Below, piece after piece: positions 33,501 through 41,629 of a DNA stretch of 41,629 nt (positions are counted from its first letter, which is position 1; every line of letters starts with the position of its first letter). The stretch is taken from NCBI GenBank assembly GCA_028873965.1, contig JAPPMU010000038.1, positions 1 through 41,629 of the forward strand, read 5' to 3'. This stretch comes from Chloroflexota bacterium (GTDB lineage: Bacteria; Chloroflexota; Dehalococcoidia; Lucifugimonadales; UBA3495). The position numbers were made by a program, and so were the translations under genes. The notes below the pieces were generated by a model. That model was not told the origin of the DNA. It worked only from the letters and a program-made list of their open reading frames with translations, and did not search any database.

Positions 33501-36500
33501 ATGTTTGACACGACGCTGAAAAAGAAGCGGGTCATCGGCATCGTGCTGTTGGCCGTGATTCTCTCGCTGTTCCTGGCATTCAACCGGATCCCCAAGCTGG
33601 ACACGGTTGAGGCGGATCTGGCCGGCGTCAACGCGCCCCGGGCCGAGTGCTTCCAGGGGTTTTGCATCAACCGGGAACCGGAGACCGGTTTCTTTGAACG
33701 GTGGTGGGACTTCTCCACCAGCTACCTGAAGCTGGTAACGGTGGGGATGATTTTCGCCTTCCTCGCCGCGGGTATAACCGAGGTGTTCCTGTTTCCCAGC
33801 GTGGGAGGCTCCCGCTTCACCGGCGGCGGCATCAAGGGGGTGTTGCGCGGGTTCGCCGTGGGATCCTCCATGAACCTGTGCTCGGCCTGCATTGTTCCCA
33901 TAGCGTCGGCTTTTCGGAACCGGGGAGCGCCGGTGGAAACTGCCATCGCCATGACCCAGGGTTCCTCCACCCTGAACCTGCCGGCGCTGGTGATGGCGGC
34001 CCTGGTCTTCACGCCCATGCTGGCCAGCACCCGCATTGCAGTCAGCATAGCCGGCGTCCTGCTGCTGGGTCCGCTGGTCGCGCTGCTCGTCCGGCGCCAG
34101 GTCCGTTTGGCGGACATCTTTCGCGGCGGCGAGGACGGCTCCGCCGAGGAGCAAACCACGTGGCGAGACATCGTCTCTACCGGATTTAAAGATTGGTTGA
34201 AATCCAGCCTGCGTTATCTGTGGCGACTGGGCCCCGCCATGATCCTGGCAGGAATCGCCGGGGGGCTGGTAATCCAATGGGTCACGCCCGACACCGTGGC
34301 GGCCTACCTGGGCGACAACGTGTCCGGCATCGCCGTCGCCGCCACCCTCGGTATCCTCATCAACGTGCCTTTGCTGTTCGAGATTCCGCTGGTGGTGGTG
34401 CTCATGCTGGTGGGTATGGGCACGGCGCCGGCGGCGGCGCTCCTGTTCGGCGCGGCGGCGGCCGGCCCCTTCACCCTCTGGGGACTGGCGCGGGTGATGC
34501 CTAAAAAGGCGGTGGCCGCTTTCGCCGCCGGCACGTGGAGCCTGAGCATGGTGGGAGGCGTGGGCCTGCTGTTGGTCGGCCCGTTCTTCATGGACACCTC
34601 GGATTCACGCATCGTTTTCAGCTCCGACCGGGACGGCGATTTTGAAATCTACTCGATGTTTCCCGACGGCTCCGACCGGAAACGGCTTACCAACAACTCC
34701 GGGTATGACGACATGCCGGCCTGGTCGCCCTACGGGAAGAAAATCGCGTTCGTTTCCGACCGCCACGGCAACCCCGAGATCTACGTGATGAACGCCGACG
34801 GCTCCCGCGTGCGTCGCCTTACCCAGGACAACGGCCCGGACAACGCGCTCCCGGCCTGGTCGCCCGACGGCGACCGCATCGCCTATTCCTCTGGGCGCGA
34901 TGGCAACCGCGAGATCTACGTGATGGATAGCGACGGTTCCAACCTGGTCAACCTGACCAACGACCCGGGCTACGACTCGTCCCCCGCCTGGTCTCCCGAC
35001 GGCCAGCGCATCCTGTTCAACACCCGCCGCGACGGGAATCTGGAAATCTACGTGATGGACGCCGATGGCTCCAATCAGGTCCGCCTGACCAGGAACGCAA
35101 CCTCCGACGAATTTCCCACCTGGTCACCGGACGGCTCCAAGATTGCGTTTTCCTCCAACCGAACCGGCCCCCGTGCTGTTTACGTCATGGACGCTGACGG
35201 GTCGAACCCGGTGCAGCTCACCGGGGACAACTTCCGTGACTACTGGCCCTCCTGGTCCCCCGACGGCACCCGGATAACTTTCACCAGCGACCGGTACGGC
35301 GCCCCGGAAATCATGTCGATGAACGCCGACGGGTCCCACCAGGTCAACCTAAGCCACGGCCCCGGCGCCGACAGTGCCTCCGCGTGGGGGCCCGGTGATC
35401 TGCCTCCGGCCGACACGCAGGGGCCCCGGATTTCGTCCCTGTATCCTCCCGCCGCGGCTACCTCTGGAGGAAGCCTGGTGACCGTAACCGGGTCGGGCCT
35501 GGAGGCAGGCAGCCGCGTCATCATAGGCGGACAGGAAGCGCCGGTTCTGGAATTCCTGGACTCCCGCGCCATAACGATCGAGACACCTCCGCGCCCGGCC
35601 GGCGTCGTCGACGTGATGATAACCAATCCTGACGGGCGTTCTGGAACTTTACCCGGGGGCTTCACCTACCGCCAGCCGCTGTTCACCGAGGTGGCGGCAG
35701 AGGCCGGCGTCGCTTTTCAGCACTTCCGTGACCCGGTGGACCGGATTCCGTTGGGCGCCGGCGTGGTGGTTTTTGACTTCAACAACGATGGCCGGCAGGA
35801 CATCTACGTCGCTTCCAAACCCTCTTGGGACGAATCGCCGGACCAGATCGACGGGGCCAACGCATTGTATCGAAACGACGGGAACGGAACGTTCACCGAT
35901 GTCGCCGCGGAAGCCGGCGTCGACGAGCTGATGGGCCTCTCCAACGGCGGGTGCGCCGCCGATTACGACAACGACGGAGACCAAGACCTCTACGTCACCA
36001 ACTGGGGCTCAAGCAAGCTGTTCCGGAACAACGGGTCGGGACGGTTCGTGGACGCGACGGATCACGCCGGGTTGGGCGACCCCGACCCCAGTTACCGGTC
36101 CATGGGTTGCGCCTGGGGTGACTATGACCGGGATGGCCATCTGGACTTTGTCATTGTCAGGCACATGGAAGAGTCCGACATGGAGGCTTTCGACCTCAGG
36201 CTGTTTTACCTTGCAGTCCGACCGTTGGGCCTGTTCCACAACAACGGCGACGGCACCTTCACCGAGGTTTCGCATCTGCTGGGAGACGGCTCAGCGCCGC
36301 AGAAAATTCCCGGAGAATACGGCAACCTGTGGGGAGCCGGGTTCCAGCCGGGCTGGGTCGACTTCGACAACGATGGCGACTCCGACCTCTACGTTGTGAA
36401 CGACTTCGGCCACGATGTACAGCCCAACGTCTTGTGGCGCAACGACGGCCCCGGAGAGAGCGGGGCTTGGCAATTCGAGGATATTTCCCGCGATTCCCGC

Positions 36501-37271
36501 ACCGACGTGCCCATGTTCGGGATGGGCCTGGCCGTGGGCGATTACGATCTCGACGGACACTTCGATCTCTACGTCACCAACATCGAGGACAACGTCCTGT
36601 TGAAAAACAACGGCGACGGGCTCACCTTCACCGAATCGGCCGCCGATGCCGGGGCCGGGATGGGCGCGTTTCAGCGGCGGCAACGCGTCAGCTGGGGCAC
36701 TGTGTTTTTCGACTATGATAACGACGGTTGGGAGGACCTTTACGTAGCCAGCGGCCACCTGGACAGCGATCGTTTCACCAATCACCGGCATCAGCCCAAC
36801 CTGCTCCTCCGCAACACCGGCCTGGGGACGTTTGAAGACATTTCGTCCATCAGCGGCGCCAACGACCGGGGCGTTGGCCGGGGCGTGGCCTACGCCGACT
36901 TCAACGACGACGGCTGCCTGGACCTGTACGTGGCGAACCTGGGCCTGGCCGGCGATGATGCCCAGAGCGCCCGCCTGTTCCAGAATAGCTGCGCTGGGGA
37001 CGCCAACTGGCTCCGGGTCCACACCGTGGGCACGACGAGCAACCGGGACGGGATCGGCGCCCGGGTCACGGTGGTTGCCGACGGCCGCACGCAAATCCGG
37101 GAAATCACCGCCGGTTCCAGCAACAAGAGCCAGAGCATGCTGCCGGCGCACTTCGGGCTGGGCCGGGCTGACAAGGCCGACTCCGTGCAGATTCGTTGGC
37201 CCAGTGGGATCGTCCAGACCATTCATGATGTCCCGGCCAATCAACGGTTAACGGTCGTGGAGGCTCCGTAG
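33501..37271 (+). CDS. Fusion of ArsP/DUF318-type permease, TolB-like propeller, IPT/TIG, VCBS repeats and ASPIC/UnbV domain
   Basis: A single 1256-codon frame. Residues 1-363 form a permease of the DUF318/ArsP type, with about 8-10 hydrophobic segments and LCSACIVPIASAFRNRGAP near 126 (the C-x-x-C-x-I/V-P signature of this family). Residues 364-638 hold PD40/TolB-like propeller repeats (DRDGDFEIYSM, then GNPEIYVMNADGS, each followed by PAWSPDG). Residues 640-720 look like an IPT/TIG fold (ISSLYPPAAATSGGSLVTVTGSGL). Residues 727-1130 carry FG-GAP/VCBS calcium-binding blades (FDFNNDGRQDIYVA, DYDNDGDQDLYVTN). The C-terminus (about 1175-1250) is CRTAC1-like ASPIC/UnbV. The beta domains should be extracytoplasmic. 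A metal or arsenical efflux permease with a surface sensor is conceivable; this is inference. Confidence 0.82.
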   Translation: MFDTTLKKKRVIGIVLLAVILSLFLAFNRIPKLDTVEADLAGVNAPRAECFQGFCINREPETGFFERWWDFSTSYLKLVTVGMIFAFLAAGITEVFLFPSVGGSRFTGGGIKGVLRGFAVGSSMNLCSACIVPIASAFRNRGAPVETAIAMTQGSSTLNLPALVMAALVFTPMLASTRIAVSIAGVLLLGPLVALLVRRQVRLADIFRGGEDGSAEEQTTWRDIVSTGFKDWLKSSLRYLWRLGPAMILAGIAGGLVIQWVTPDTVAAYLGDNVSGIAVAATLGILINVPLLFEIPLVVVLMLVGMGTAPAAALLFGAAAAGPFTLWGLARVMPKKAVAAFAAGTWSLSMVGGVGLLLVGPFFMDTSDSRIVFSSDRDGDFEIYSMFPDGSDRKRLTNNSGYDDMPAWSPYGKKIAFVSDRHGNPEIYVMNADGSRVRRLTQDNGPDNALPAWSPDGDRIAYSSGRDGNREIYVMDSDGSNLVNLTNDPGYDSSPAWSPDGQRILFNTRRDGNLEIYVMDADGSNQVRLTRNATSDEFPTWSPDGSKIAFSSNRTGPRAVYVMDADGSNPVQLTGDNFRDYWPSWSPDGTRITFTSDRYGAPEIMSMNADGSHQVNLSHGPGADSASAWGPGDLPPADTQGPRISSLYPPAAATSGGSLVTVTGSGLEAGSRVIIGGQEAPVLEFLDSRAITIETPPRPAGVVDVMITNPDGRSGTLPGGFTYRQPLFTEVAAEAGVAFQHFRDPVDRIPLGAGVVVFDFNNDGRQDIYVASKPSWDESPDQIDGANALYRNDGNGTFTDVAAEAGVDELMGLSNGGCAADYDNDGDQDLYVTNWGSSKLFRNNGSGRFVDATDHAGLGDPDPSYRSMGCAWGDYDRDGHLDFVIVRHMEESDMEAFDLRLFYLAVRPLGLFHNNGDGTFTEVSHLLGDGSAPQKIPGEYGNLWGAGFQPGWVDFDNDGDSDLYVVNDFGHDVQPNVLWRNDGPGESGAWQFEDISRDSRTDVPMFGMGLAVGDYDLDGHFDLYVTNIEDNVLLKNNGDGLTFTESAADAGAGMGAFQRRQRVSWGTVFFDYDNDGWEDLYVASGHLDSDRFTNHRHQPNLLLRNTGLGTFEDISSISGANDRGVGRGVAYADFNDDGCLDLYVANLGLAGDDAQSARLFQNSCAGDANWLRVHTVGTTSNRDGIGARVTVVADGRTQIREITAGSSNKSQSMLPAHFGLGRADKADSVQIRWPSGIVQTIHDVPANQRLTVVEAP

Positions 37272-37698
37272 TCCGGGCTCTCGCCGTAAGGCTTTCCATC
37301 ACTCTACGATCCCGGTCAGACGGGAAGTTATCTGGCACGAGGCTCCCGGGCCGCCGATACCGCCGCTATTGACATGAGCAATGATGCTGATATACAGTCC
37401 GCCTACTTTACGAATGGTTACCAGTTCGTTACAACTTGTTACGTCACCCGACATGTGATACCGTTTACATAAACGGTTTTCGTAATGATGTTGACGATAT
37501 CCAAAGCAACAAGAGGATTTGATACGCAATTCCTTATGTTGCGTGACGAGGAGCGGCGCCCATCTCAGGATGATTGGCTGAATTCGCAACCAGAGGAATG
37601 AGCTGGGTCGGTCGTCGACCATGGCTTCATGAAACCACGGATGACCATCGTCTTGACCCAGGTTATGGACGCGACAATCACAGTCTGGAGGTCTGTTA
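37272..37698. other. 427-bp AT-richer intergenic region upstream of the ABC importer
   Basis: No secure gene is seen. It holds a possible promoter (TTGACA 37369-37374, 16 nt, TATACA 37391-37396). A GTTAC cluster follows (GTTACCAGTTCGTTACAACTTGTTACG, in two parts), then a perfect hairpin ACCGTTT-ACAT-AAACGGT (about 37460-37477) followed by TTTTC. A 38-codon frame (37485-37601, starting MMLTISKATRG) lacks a ribosome-binding site and is not called. The GTTAC cluster and the hairpin could be operator sites for the importer. Confidence 0.4.
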
Positions 37699-39516
37699 AT
37701 GAACCGCTACGGAAGAATGATCCAATCGGCGTTGATGCTTCTGCCGGCGCTGTTGCTGCTGACGTTCGTCGCAGCGTGCGGAGGGGCCGAGGCCCCGGCA
37801 GAAACCGCTCAGCCGGCCGCAGCCCAGCCGGCATCCGGGGGCGCGCCGGCCGCCGCCACCCAGCCCACCGCGATGCCCGAGACCCAGGACCAGCCCAGCG
37901 GCAATGTCGTGGATGAGAGCCAGTTGCCGACGGACAAGGTCATCCTGGGACTCATCACGCCAATCGACGACACCGTCGTGCCGTGGCTGGGTGGCGTTGA
38001 CTTCGTGTACCAGCACAGCCCGTTCATGGAATACCTGGTGCAACTGGATCCCTACACCAGCGAATGGATCCCCATGCTGGCAAAATCGTGGGAGATGAAC
38101 GCCACCGGTGATGTCTGGACCTTCGAGCTGGAGGAGGGCATCCAGTTCCACCGGGACTTTGGCGAGTTCACGGCAGCCGACGTAGAGCACAGCTTCAAGC
38201 TCACCTGCCAGAAGGGAACCCGCGCCAGCTACAAGGGCGGCATCTGCAACGTTGACCACGTGGAGACTCTGGACCCCTACAACATCCGGGTCCACATGGT
38301 GAAGCCCTCCGCCGAGTATCTGTTCTACGCCGCTGAGTCAGCGGGCAACATGATTTACAGCAAGGCCCAGTGCGACCAGGCCGGCGGGTTCGACGACGCG
38401 GAGAACGTCGCCAGCGAGGGTTGCACCAACGCGTACTATGAGGCTTTGGCCGGTACCGGACCATATCAGTATGACGGCCGGGAAGAGGAAGTCCACGTGG
38501 ACTACTCGCTGGCATTCCCGGACGGACACTGGCGTCATGACCCGGTCTACCCCGAAATGCGCAACACCTGGGTGCTGGAAGAGTCCACCCGCCTGGCTCA
38601 GTTCCGCGCCGAGGAGACCCACATGACCGAGGTCAACCGGGACCTGGGCGACAAGCTTGAGGCAGAGGAAGCCGGCAAGTTCAAGATCATACCCAGCAAC
38701 GGCCCTGCCCAGCAGACGGCCTTCCGTTTCGGCGGCATGTTCTACGCCGATGCGGAGAATTATGACCCCGATTTCCCGGTGACTGCGCCGGGCGAAATCG
38801 GGATCAAGGTGCGCAAGGCCCTGAACAAGGCCGTGGACCGCGAGACCTTCAAGGAGGAACTCTACAAGGGTCGCGTTTGGGACTCCAAGGTGCACGCTTT
38901 CCATCCCACCCTGACCCCCTGGAACCCCAAGTGGGACGACGACTGGGAGGAGGAATACGGCTACGACCTGGAGGCGTCCAAGCAGCTCCTGGCTGAGGCC
39001 GGCTACCCCGAAGGGTTCAAGATCACGGTTCCGATGTATCCCTTCCCCGGCGCCCCGGAACTTCCCCAGATCGCCCAGTTCATGCAACTGGCATGGGCGG
39101 AGATCGGAGTGGAATTGGAACTCCGTGACGAAGACCGCGCCGCTGTGGTTGCCCGGCGCCGGAACAAGGCAAACCACGAAACGGCTCTGGCAACCACACC
39201 ATCCTTCAAGGCCGTGGAAGCGCAGATCATGCTGTTCAACACCCCCAAGGAAGATGGCGGCGTGGTCTTCATGTACGAGACTGCCGACCTGCAGAACCTG
39301 TATCACCAGTTGCAGGTAACCGTGGACCCGGTTGAACGTGAAAAGGTGCTGTTCCAGATTGGCGACATCAAGTTCTACCATCATGAGTGGATACCGCTCT
39401 TCTGGGTGCCCATCGAGACGATCGTCAACACCAACTACATCTGCGAATGGCCCTTCCCGGGTTGGGAGGGCGGCGACCTCGGCAGCAACGAGTTGATCGA
39501 GGGTCCGCCTTGCTGA
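37699..39516 (+). CDS. ABC transporter substrate-binding protein (SBP family 5), lipoprotein
   Basis: This 605-residue extracellular solute-binding protein is of the peptide/nickel/opine class. An N-terminal signal with lipobox FVAACGG puts the lipid anchor at Cys27. A Pro/Ala/Gln-rich linker (about 28-60) follows. The mature domain has the family's PMLAKSWEMNATGDVWTFELEEGIQFHRDFGEFTAADVEHSF and a hinge-region GIKVRKALNKAVDRETF...YKGRVW. The C-terminal part includes YHHEWIPLFWVPIETI. GGAGG lies 8 nt before the ATG. Two permease genes follow directly. The ligand cannot be told; oligopeptides, opines or sugars are all seen in this class. Confidence 0.92.
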   Translation: MNRYGRMIQSALMLLPALLLLTFVAACGGAEAPAETAQPAAAQPASGGAPAAATQPTAMPETQDQPSGNVVDESQLPTDKVILGLITPIDDTVVPWLGGVDFVYQHSPFMEYLVQLDPYTSEWIPMLAKSWEMNATGDVWTFELEEGIQFHRDFGEFTAADVEHSFKLTCQKGTRASYKGGICNVDHVETLDPYNIRVHMVKPSAEYLFYAAESAGNMIYSKAQCDQAGGFDDAENVASEGCTNAYYEALAGTGPYQYDGREEEVHVDYSLAFPDGHWRHDPVYPEMRNTWVLEESTRLAQFRAEETHMTEVNRDLGDKLEAEEAGKFKIIPSNGPAQQTAFRFGGMFYADAENYDPDFPVTAPGEIGIKVRKALNKAVDRETFKEELYKGRVWDSKVHAFHPTLTPWNPKWDDDWEEEYGYDLEASKQLLAEAGYPEGFKITVPMYPFPGAPELPQIAQFMQLAWAEIGVELELRDEDRAAVVARRRNKANHETALATTPSFKAVEAQIMLFNTPKEDGGVVFMYETADLQNLYHQLQVTVDPVEREKVLFQIGDIKFYHHEWIPLFWVPIETIVNTNYICEWPFPGWEGGDLGSNELIEGPPC

Positions 39517-39634
39517 TCCCCCAAACCGGTCTGACCAACAACCGGTTTGAAAGCGCCGCGACTGCCGGGAAACCGACGGTCGCGGTGCGCGAATCTGAAA
39601 TAGCCACGGCTGAACCCTGGGGCAGGAGTTAGGG

Positions 39635-40555
39635 ATGCAAAGATACATCATTATGCGGATCCTCCAGGCTATCCTGGTCCTGGTGGTGGTCAGCGTGATT
39701 GCTTTCGCCCTGGGCCATGCCGGCGGCAACCCCCTGGACGCCATTCTGCCCGACGACGCCGACGCCACCGTCCGGGCTGACCTGGAAGAGTTCTGGGGAA
39801 TCAATAAGCCGTTGCACGAACAGTACTTCACCTACGTCTGGAACGCGGTTCGGGGAGACTTCGGCCACTCGTTCAAATATCCCAGGTTCACCGTGTCCGA
39901 ACTCATCGCGGACCGCTTCATGGCAACCATCCAGCTTGCCGGAGCCGGCATCCTGGTGGCCGTGGTCATCGGGTTGCCCATTGGGGTCTTGACGGCAACT
40001 TACCGGGATACCATCTTCGACTGGACGGGCAAGGTGGTGGCCCTGCTGGGCCAATCTCTGCCCGTGTTCTGGCTGGGCATCGTCCTCATGTGGATCTTTG
40101 CCGTGCAGCTGGACTGGTTCCCAACCTCGGGCAAGGGCGGCATCAGGAACCTGGTCCTGCCGGCCGTCGCCATCGGATGGTTCCAGGTGGCCGCCATGCT
40201 CCGCCTGGTCCGGTCCTCCATGTTGGACGTGCTGGACAGCGAGTACGTGAAGCTGGCCCGCATCAAGGGCCTGCCCGAGCGCAAGATCATCTGGAAGCAT
40301 TGCCTGCGGAACGCCGCCATTGCCCCGCTGACCTACTTCGCCATCACGTTGGGGTCGCTGATGGTGGGCTCCGTTTCCATCGAAACGGTGTTCCAGTGGC
40401 CCGGCTTGGGCTTCCTGCTGTTCAACGCGGCGCGGTCCAGCGATTACGCCCTGTTGCAGGGCATAATGCTCACCTTCACCACCATCTACATCGTGGCCAA
40501 CCTCTTGGTGGACATAGCCTATGCCTACCTTGACCCGCGCATACGGTACAACTGA
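39635..40555 (+). CDS. ABC transporter permease, DppB/OppB type
   Basis: This 306-residue inner-membrane permease with about 6 helices is the first of a pair. The N-terminal RYIIMRILQAILVLVVVSVIAFAL helix is followed by a periplasmic loop (about 35-75). The core BPD_transp_1 domain has the EAA-type loop YVKLARIKGLPERKIIWKHCLRNA that docks onto the ATPase. Its end PRIRYN is typical of DppB-like proteins. AGGAGTTAGGG precedes the ATG. It lies 118 nt after the binding-protein stop, and 30 nt before the next permease. Confidence 0.94.
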   Translation: MQRYIIMRILQAILVLVVVSVIAFALGHAGGNPLDAILPDDADATVRADLEEFWGINKPLHEQYFTYVWNAVRGDFGHSFKYPRFTVSELIADRFMATIQLAGAGILVAVVIGLPIGVLTATYRDTIFDWTGKVVALLGQSLPVFWLGIVLMWIFAVQLDWFPTSGKGGIRNLVLPAVAIGWFQVAAMLRLVRSSMLDVLDSEYVKLARIKGLPERKIIWKHCLRNAAIAPLTYFAITLGSLMVGSVSIETVFQWPGLGFLLFNAARSSDYALLQGIMLTFTTIYIVANLLVDIAYAYLDPRIRYN

Positions 40556-40585
40556 CACCACGAGGTCTAAGCGAGGACAACAGCC

Positions 40586-41464
40586 ATGGCCGTAGCACTG
40601 CCAGAACTCAGCAGCCCACGTCCGCCATCCCGAATAGGACATTACGCGAGGGAAGTTTTCCGCTACCCGGTTATCCCAGTGGCTGTCCTGGTGATAGTCC
40701 TGCTCATCCCGGCCCTGGGCGCCAATTGGATTGCTCCCTACGACCCACTGAAAGGCGACATGACGAATCGCTTCGCGGAACCGTCGGCGCAGCACTGGTT
40801 CGGCACGGACGACATTGGACGGGACGTACTCAGTCGGTCCATGCACGGAGCCCGCGTGTCGCTGTTGGTGGCCAGCGTGGCGATCCTGATATCAGGAATA
40901 ATCGGCACCTCTTTCGGTATTGTGTCCGCTTTTTACGGCGGCTGGGCGGACAACCTCATGATGCGCCTGGTGGACATCTCGCTGTCCCTGCCCATCATCG
41001 TGGTGGCAATTGTGGTCGCCGCGATGGCGGGACCCAGCATGAAGATCCTGATCGCGGTGCTGGTGCTCAGCCAGTGGTCTCGTTACGCTCGGCTGGTTCG
41101 CGGTGAAGCGCTGACCATACGGGCGCAGGACTACATCTCCCGGGCCCGGGTGGCCGGAGCGTCCAACTTCCGGATCATGCTCCGCTACATCTTCCCGAAC
41201 ATTGTCAACACCATAGTGGTCCTGGCCACGCTGCAGGTGGGTTTCGTCATCGTGCTGGAAGCGACCCTCAGCTTCCTGGGAGCGGGCATCTCTCGGCCCA
41301 CGCCGGCCTGGGGCGTGATGGTGGCCGACGGAAGGTCGTTCGTGACCGACGCCTGGTGGCTCTCCTTCTTCCCCGGCCTGGCGATCCTGCTCACCGTGCT
41401 GTCCATGAACCTGCTGGGGGACTGGCTGCGGGACAAGCTGGACCCGAAGCAGCGGAACCTGTAG
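40586..41464 (+). CDS. ABC transporter permease, DppC/OppC type
   Basis: This 292-residue second permease has the N-terminal OppC-N region, PALGANWIAPYDPLKGD followed by HWFGTDDIGRDVLSRSMHGARVSL (the strong DppC signature). The EAA loop is YISRARVAGASNFRIMLRYIFPN. AWGVMVADG then WWLSFFPGLAILLTVLSMNLLGDWLRDKLDP is the classic C-terminus. Together with the previous permease and the lipoprotein it forms an importer. The two ATPase genes expected next (DppD/DppF type) are missing because the contig ends. Confidence 0.95.
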   Translation: MAVALPELSSPRPPSRIGHYAREVFRYPVIPVAVLVIVLLIPALGANWIAPYDPLKGDMTNRFAEPSAQHWFGTDDIGRDVLSRSMHGARVSLLVASVAILISGIIGTSFGIVSAFYGGWADNLMMRLVDISLSLPIIVVAIVVAAMAGPSMKILIAVLVLSQWSRYARLVRGEALTIRAQDYISRARVAGASNFRIMLRYIFPNIVNTIVVLATLQVGFVIVLEATLSFLGAGISRPTPAWGVMVADGRSFVTDAWWLSFFPGLAILLTVLSMNLLGDWLRDKLDPKQRNL

Positions 41465-41519
41465 CCATTCCGGCGCTGCCCTTAGTGAGCCCACAATCCA
41501 TCGAAACGGTCAGACGATC

Positions 41520-41629
41520 GACCGGCGGGGGGGGGGGGGCAACCCCCCCCCCCCCCGGGTTGGGGGGGGCCGCCCCCCCCCCCCCCCCCCCCCCCCGGGG
41601 AGGATGGAAAATTTTAAAACAACAAAAAA
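41520..41629. other. Low-complexity homopolymer tract at contig end (likely artefact)
   Basis: Long runs of G and C alternate (up to about 22 C in a row) and the last 30 bases are AT-rich and unrelated to the rest. The runs are mutually complementary and do not resemble any gene. A sequencing or assembly artefact is the best explanation. Confidence 0.8.

Noticed and set aside
37485..37601. 38-codon ORF upstream of the ABC binding protein
   Set aside because: No Shine-Dalgarno sequence, no recognisable motif and unusual composition. Could be chance.

Overview
The window is a high-GC, gene-dense bacterial contig that ends at about 41.5 kb in a low-complexity artefact. Gene content points to Chloroflexota, possibly the SAR202/Dehalococcoidia side. 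The pointers are a DnaD-domain protein beside dnaB and a DnaC-like loader, a GuaB3-type IMP dehydrogenase paralogue, ClpC with a UVR segment, a lone 5S rRNA gene, and many oxidative catabolism enzymes (Rieske dioxygenase, FMN-dependent alpha-hydroxy-acid oxidase, flavin-dependent LLM oxidoreductase, SDR, CocE hydrolase). The taxonomic call is inference from family content, not from a phylogenetic marker.

Layout. 0.05-1.8 kb: an alpha-hydroxy-acid oxidase between two identical 175-bp MITE-like repeats. 1.8-10.2 kb, minus strand: a RidA-family protein, a gluconate dehydrogenase subunit-3-like protein, a CocE hydrolase / Uma2 nuclease / Rieske dioxygenase alpha+beta run, then an SDR, histidine phosphatase, GNAT and DUF1801 protein. 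10.2-14.6 kb: tRNA-Lys, an isolated 5S rRNA with its own promoter, clpC and guaB3. 14.6-17.1 kb: the first UGSC selenoprotein, an EEP hydrolase and a UGSC-partner protein. 17.1-24.0 kb: a HigBA-like toxin-antitoxin pair, dnaE, a gamma-carbonic anhydrase, tRNA-Asp, tRNA-Arg, tRNA-Pro and TenA. 24.1-28.1 kb: rplI, dnaB, a DnaD-domain gene and a double-AAA DnaC-like protein, i.e. a replication module. 28.2-29.9 kb: the second partner and second UGSC selenoprotein. 29.9-41.5 kb: a heptad-repeat coiled-coil protein, LLM oxidoreductase, MFS transporter, a 1256-residue permease/beta-propeller/TIG/VCBS/ASPIC fusion, and the substrate-binding protein and two permeases of an ABC importer.

The most interesting content is the pair of UGSC loci. 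In both, an in-frame TGA precedes Gly-Ser-Cys and the frame continues for about 80 codons to a TAG stop. A hairpin starts 14 nt after the TGA in both genes, and its closing pair differs by a compensatory G-C to C-G change. Both genes should therefore be read as selenoproteins of about 180 residues; a standard gene caller would cut them in two. Each sits beside a member of one paralogous family of about 335-357 residues with conserved GxTDGxPxVPxT and NAVMAGCxPExFPVV signatures. The co-occurrence with swapped gene order suggests a two-component, selenium-dependent redox system of unknown substrate.

Other notable points are the tandem DnaC-type ATPase whose reading frame overlaps the upstream DnaD gene by 119 nt, the permease fusion, and at least five families of short palindromic repeats, one of them inside the second UGSC locus.
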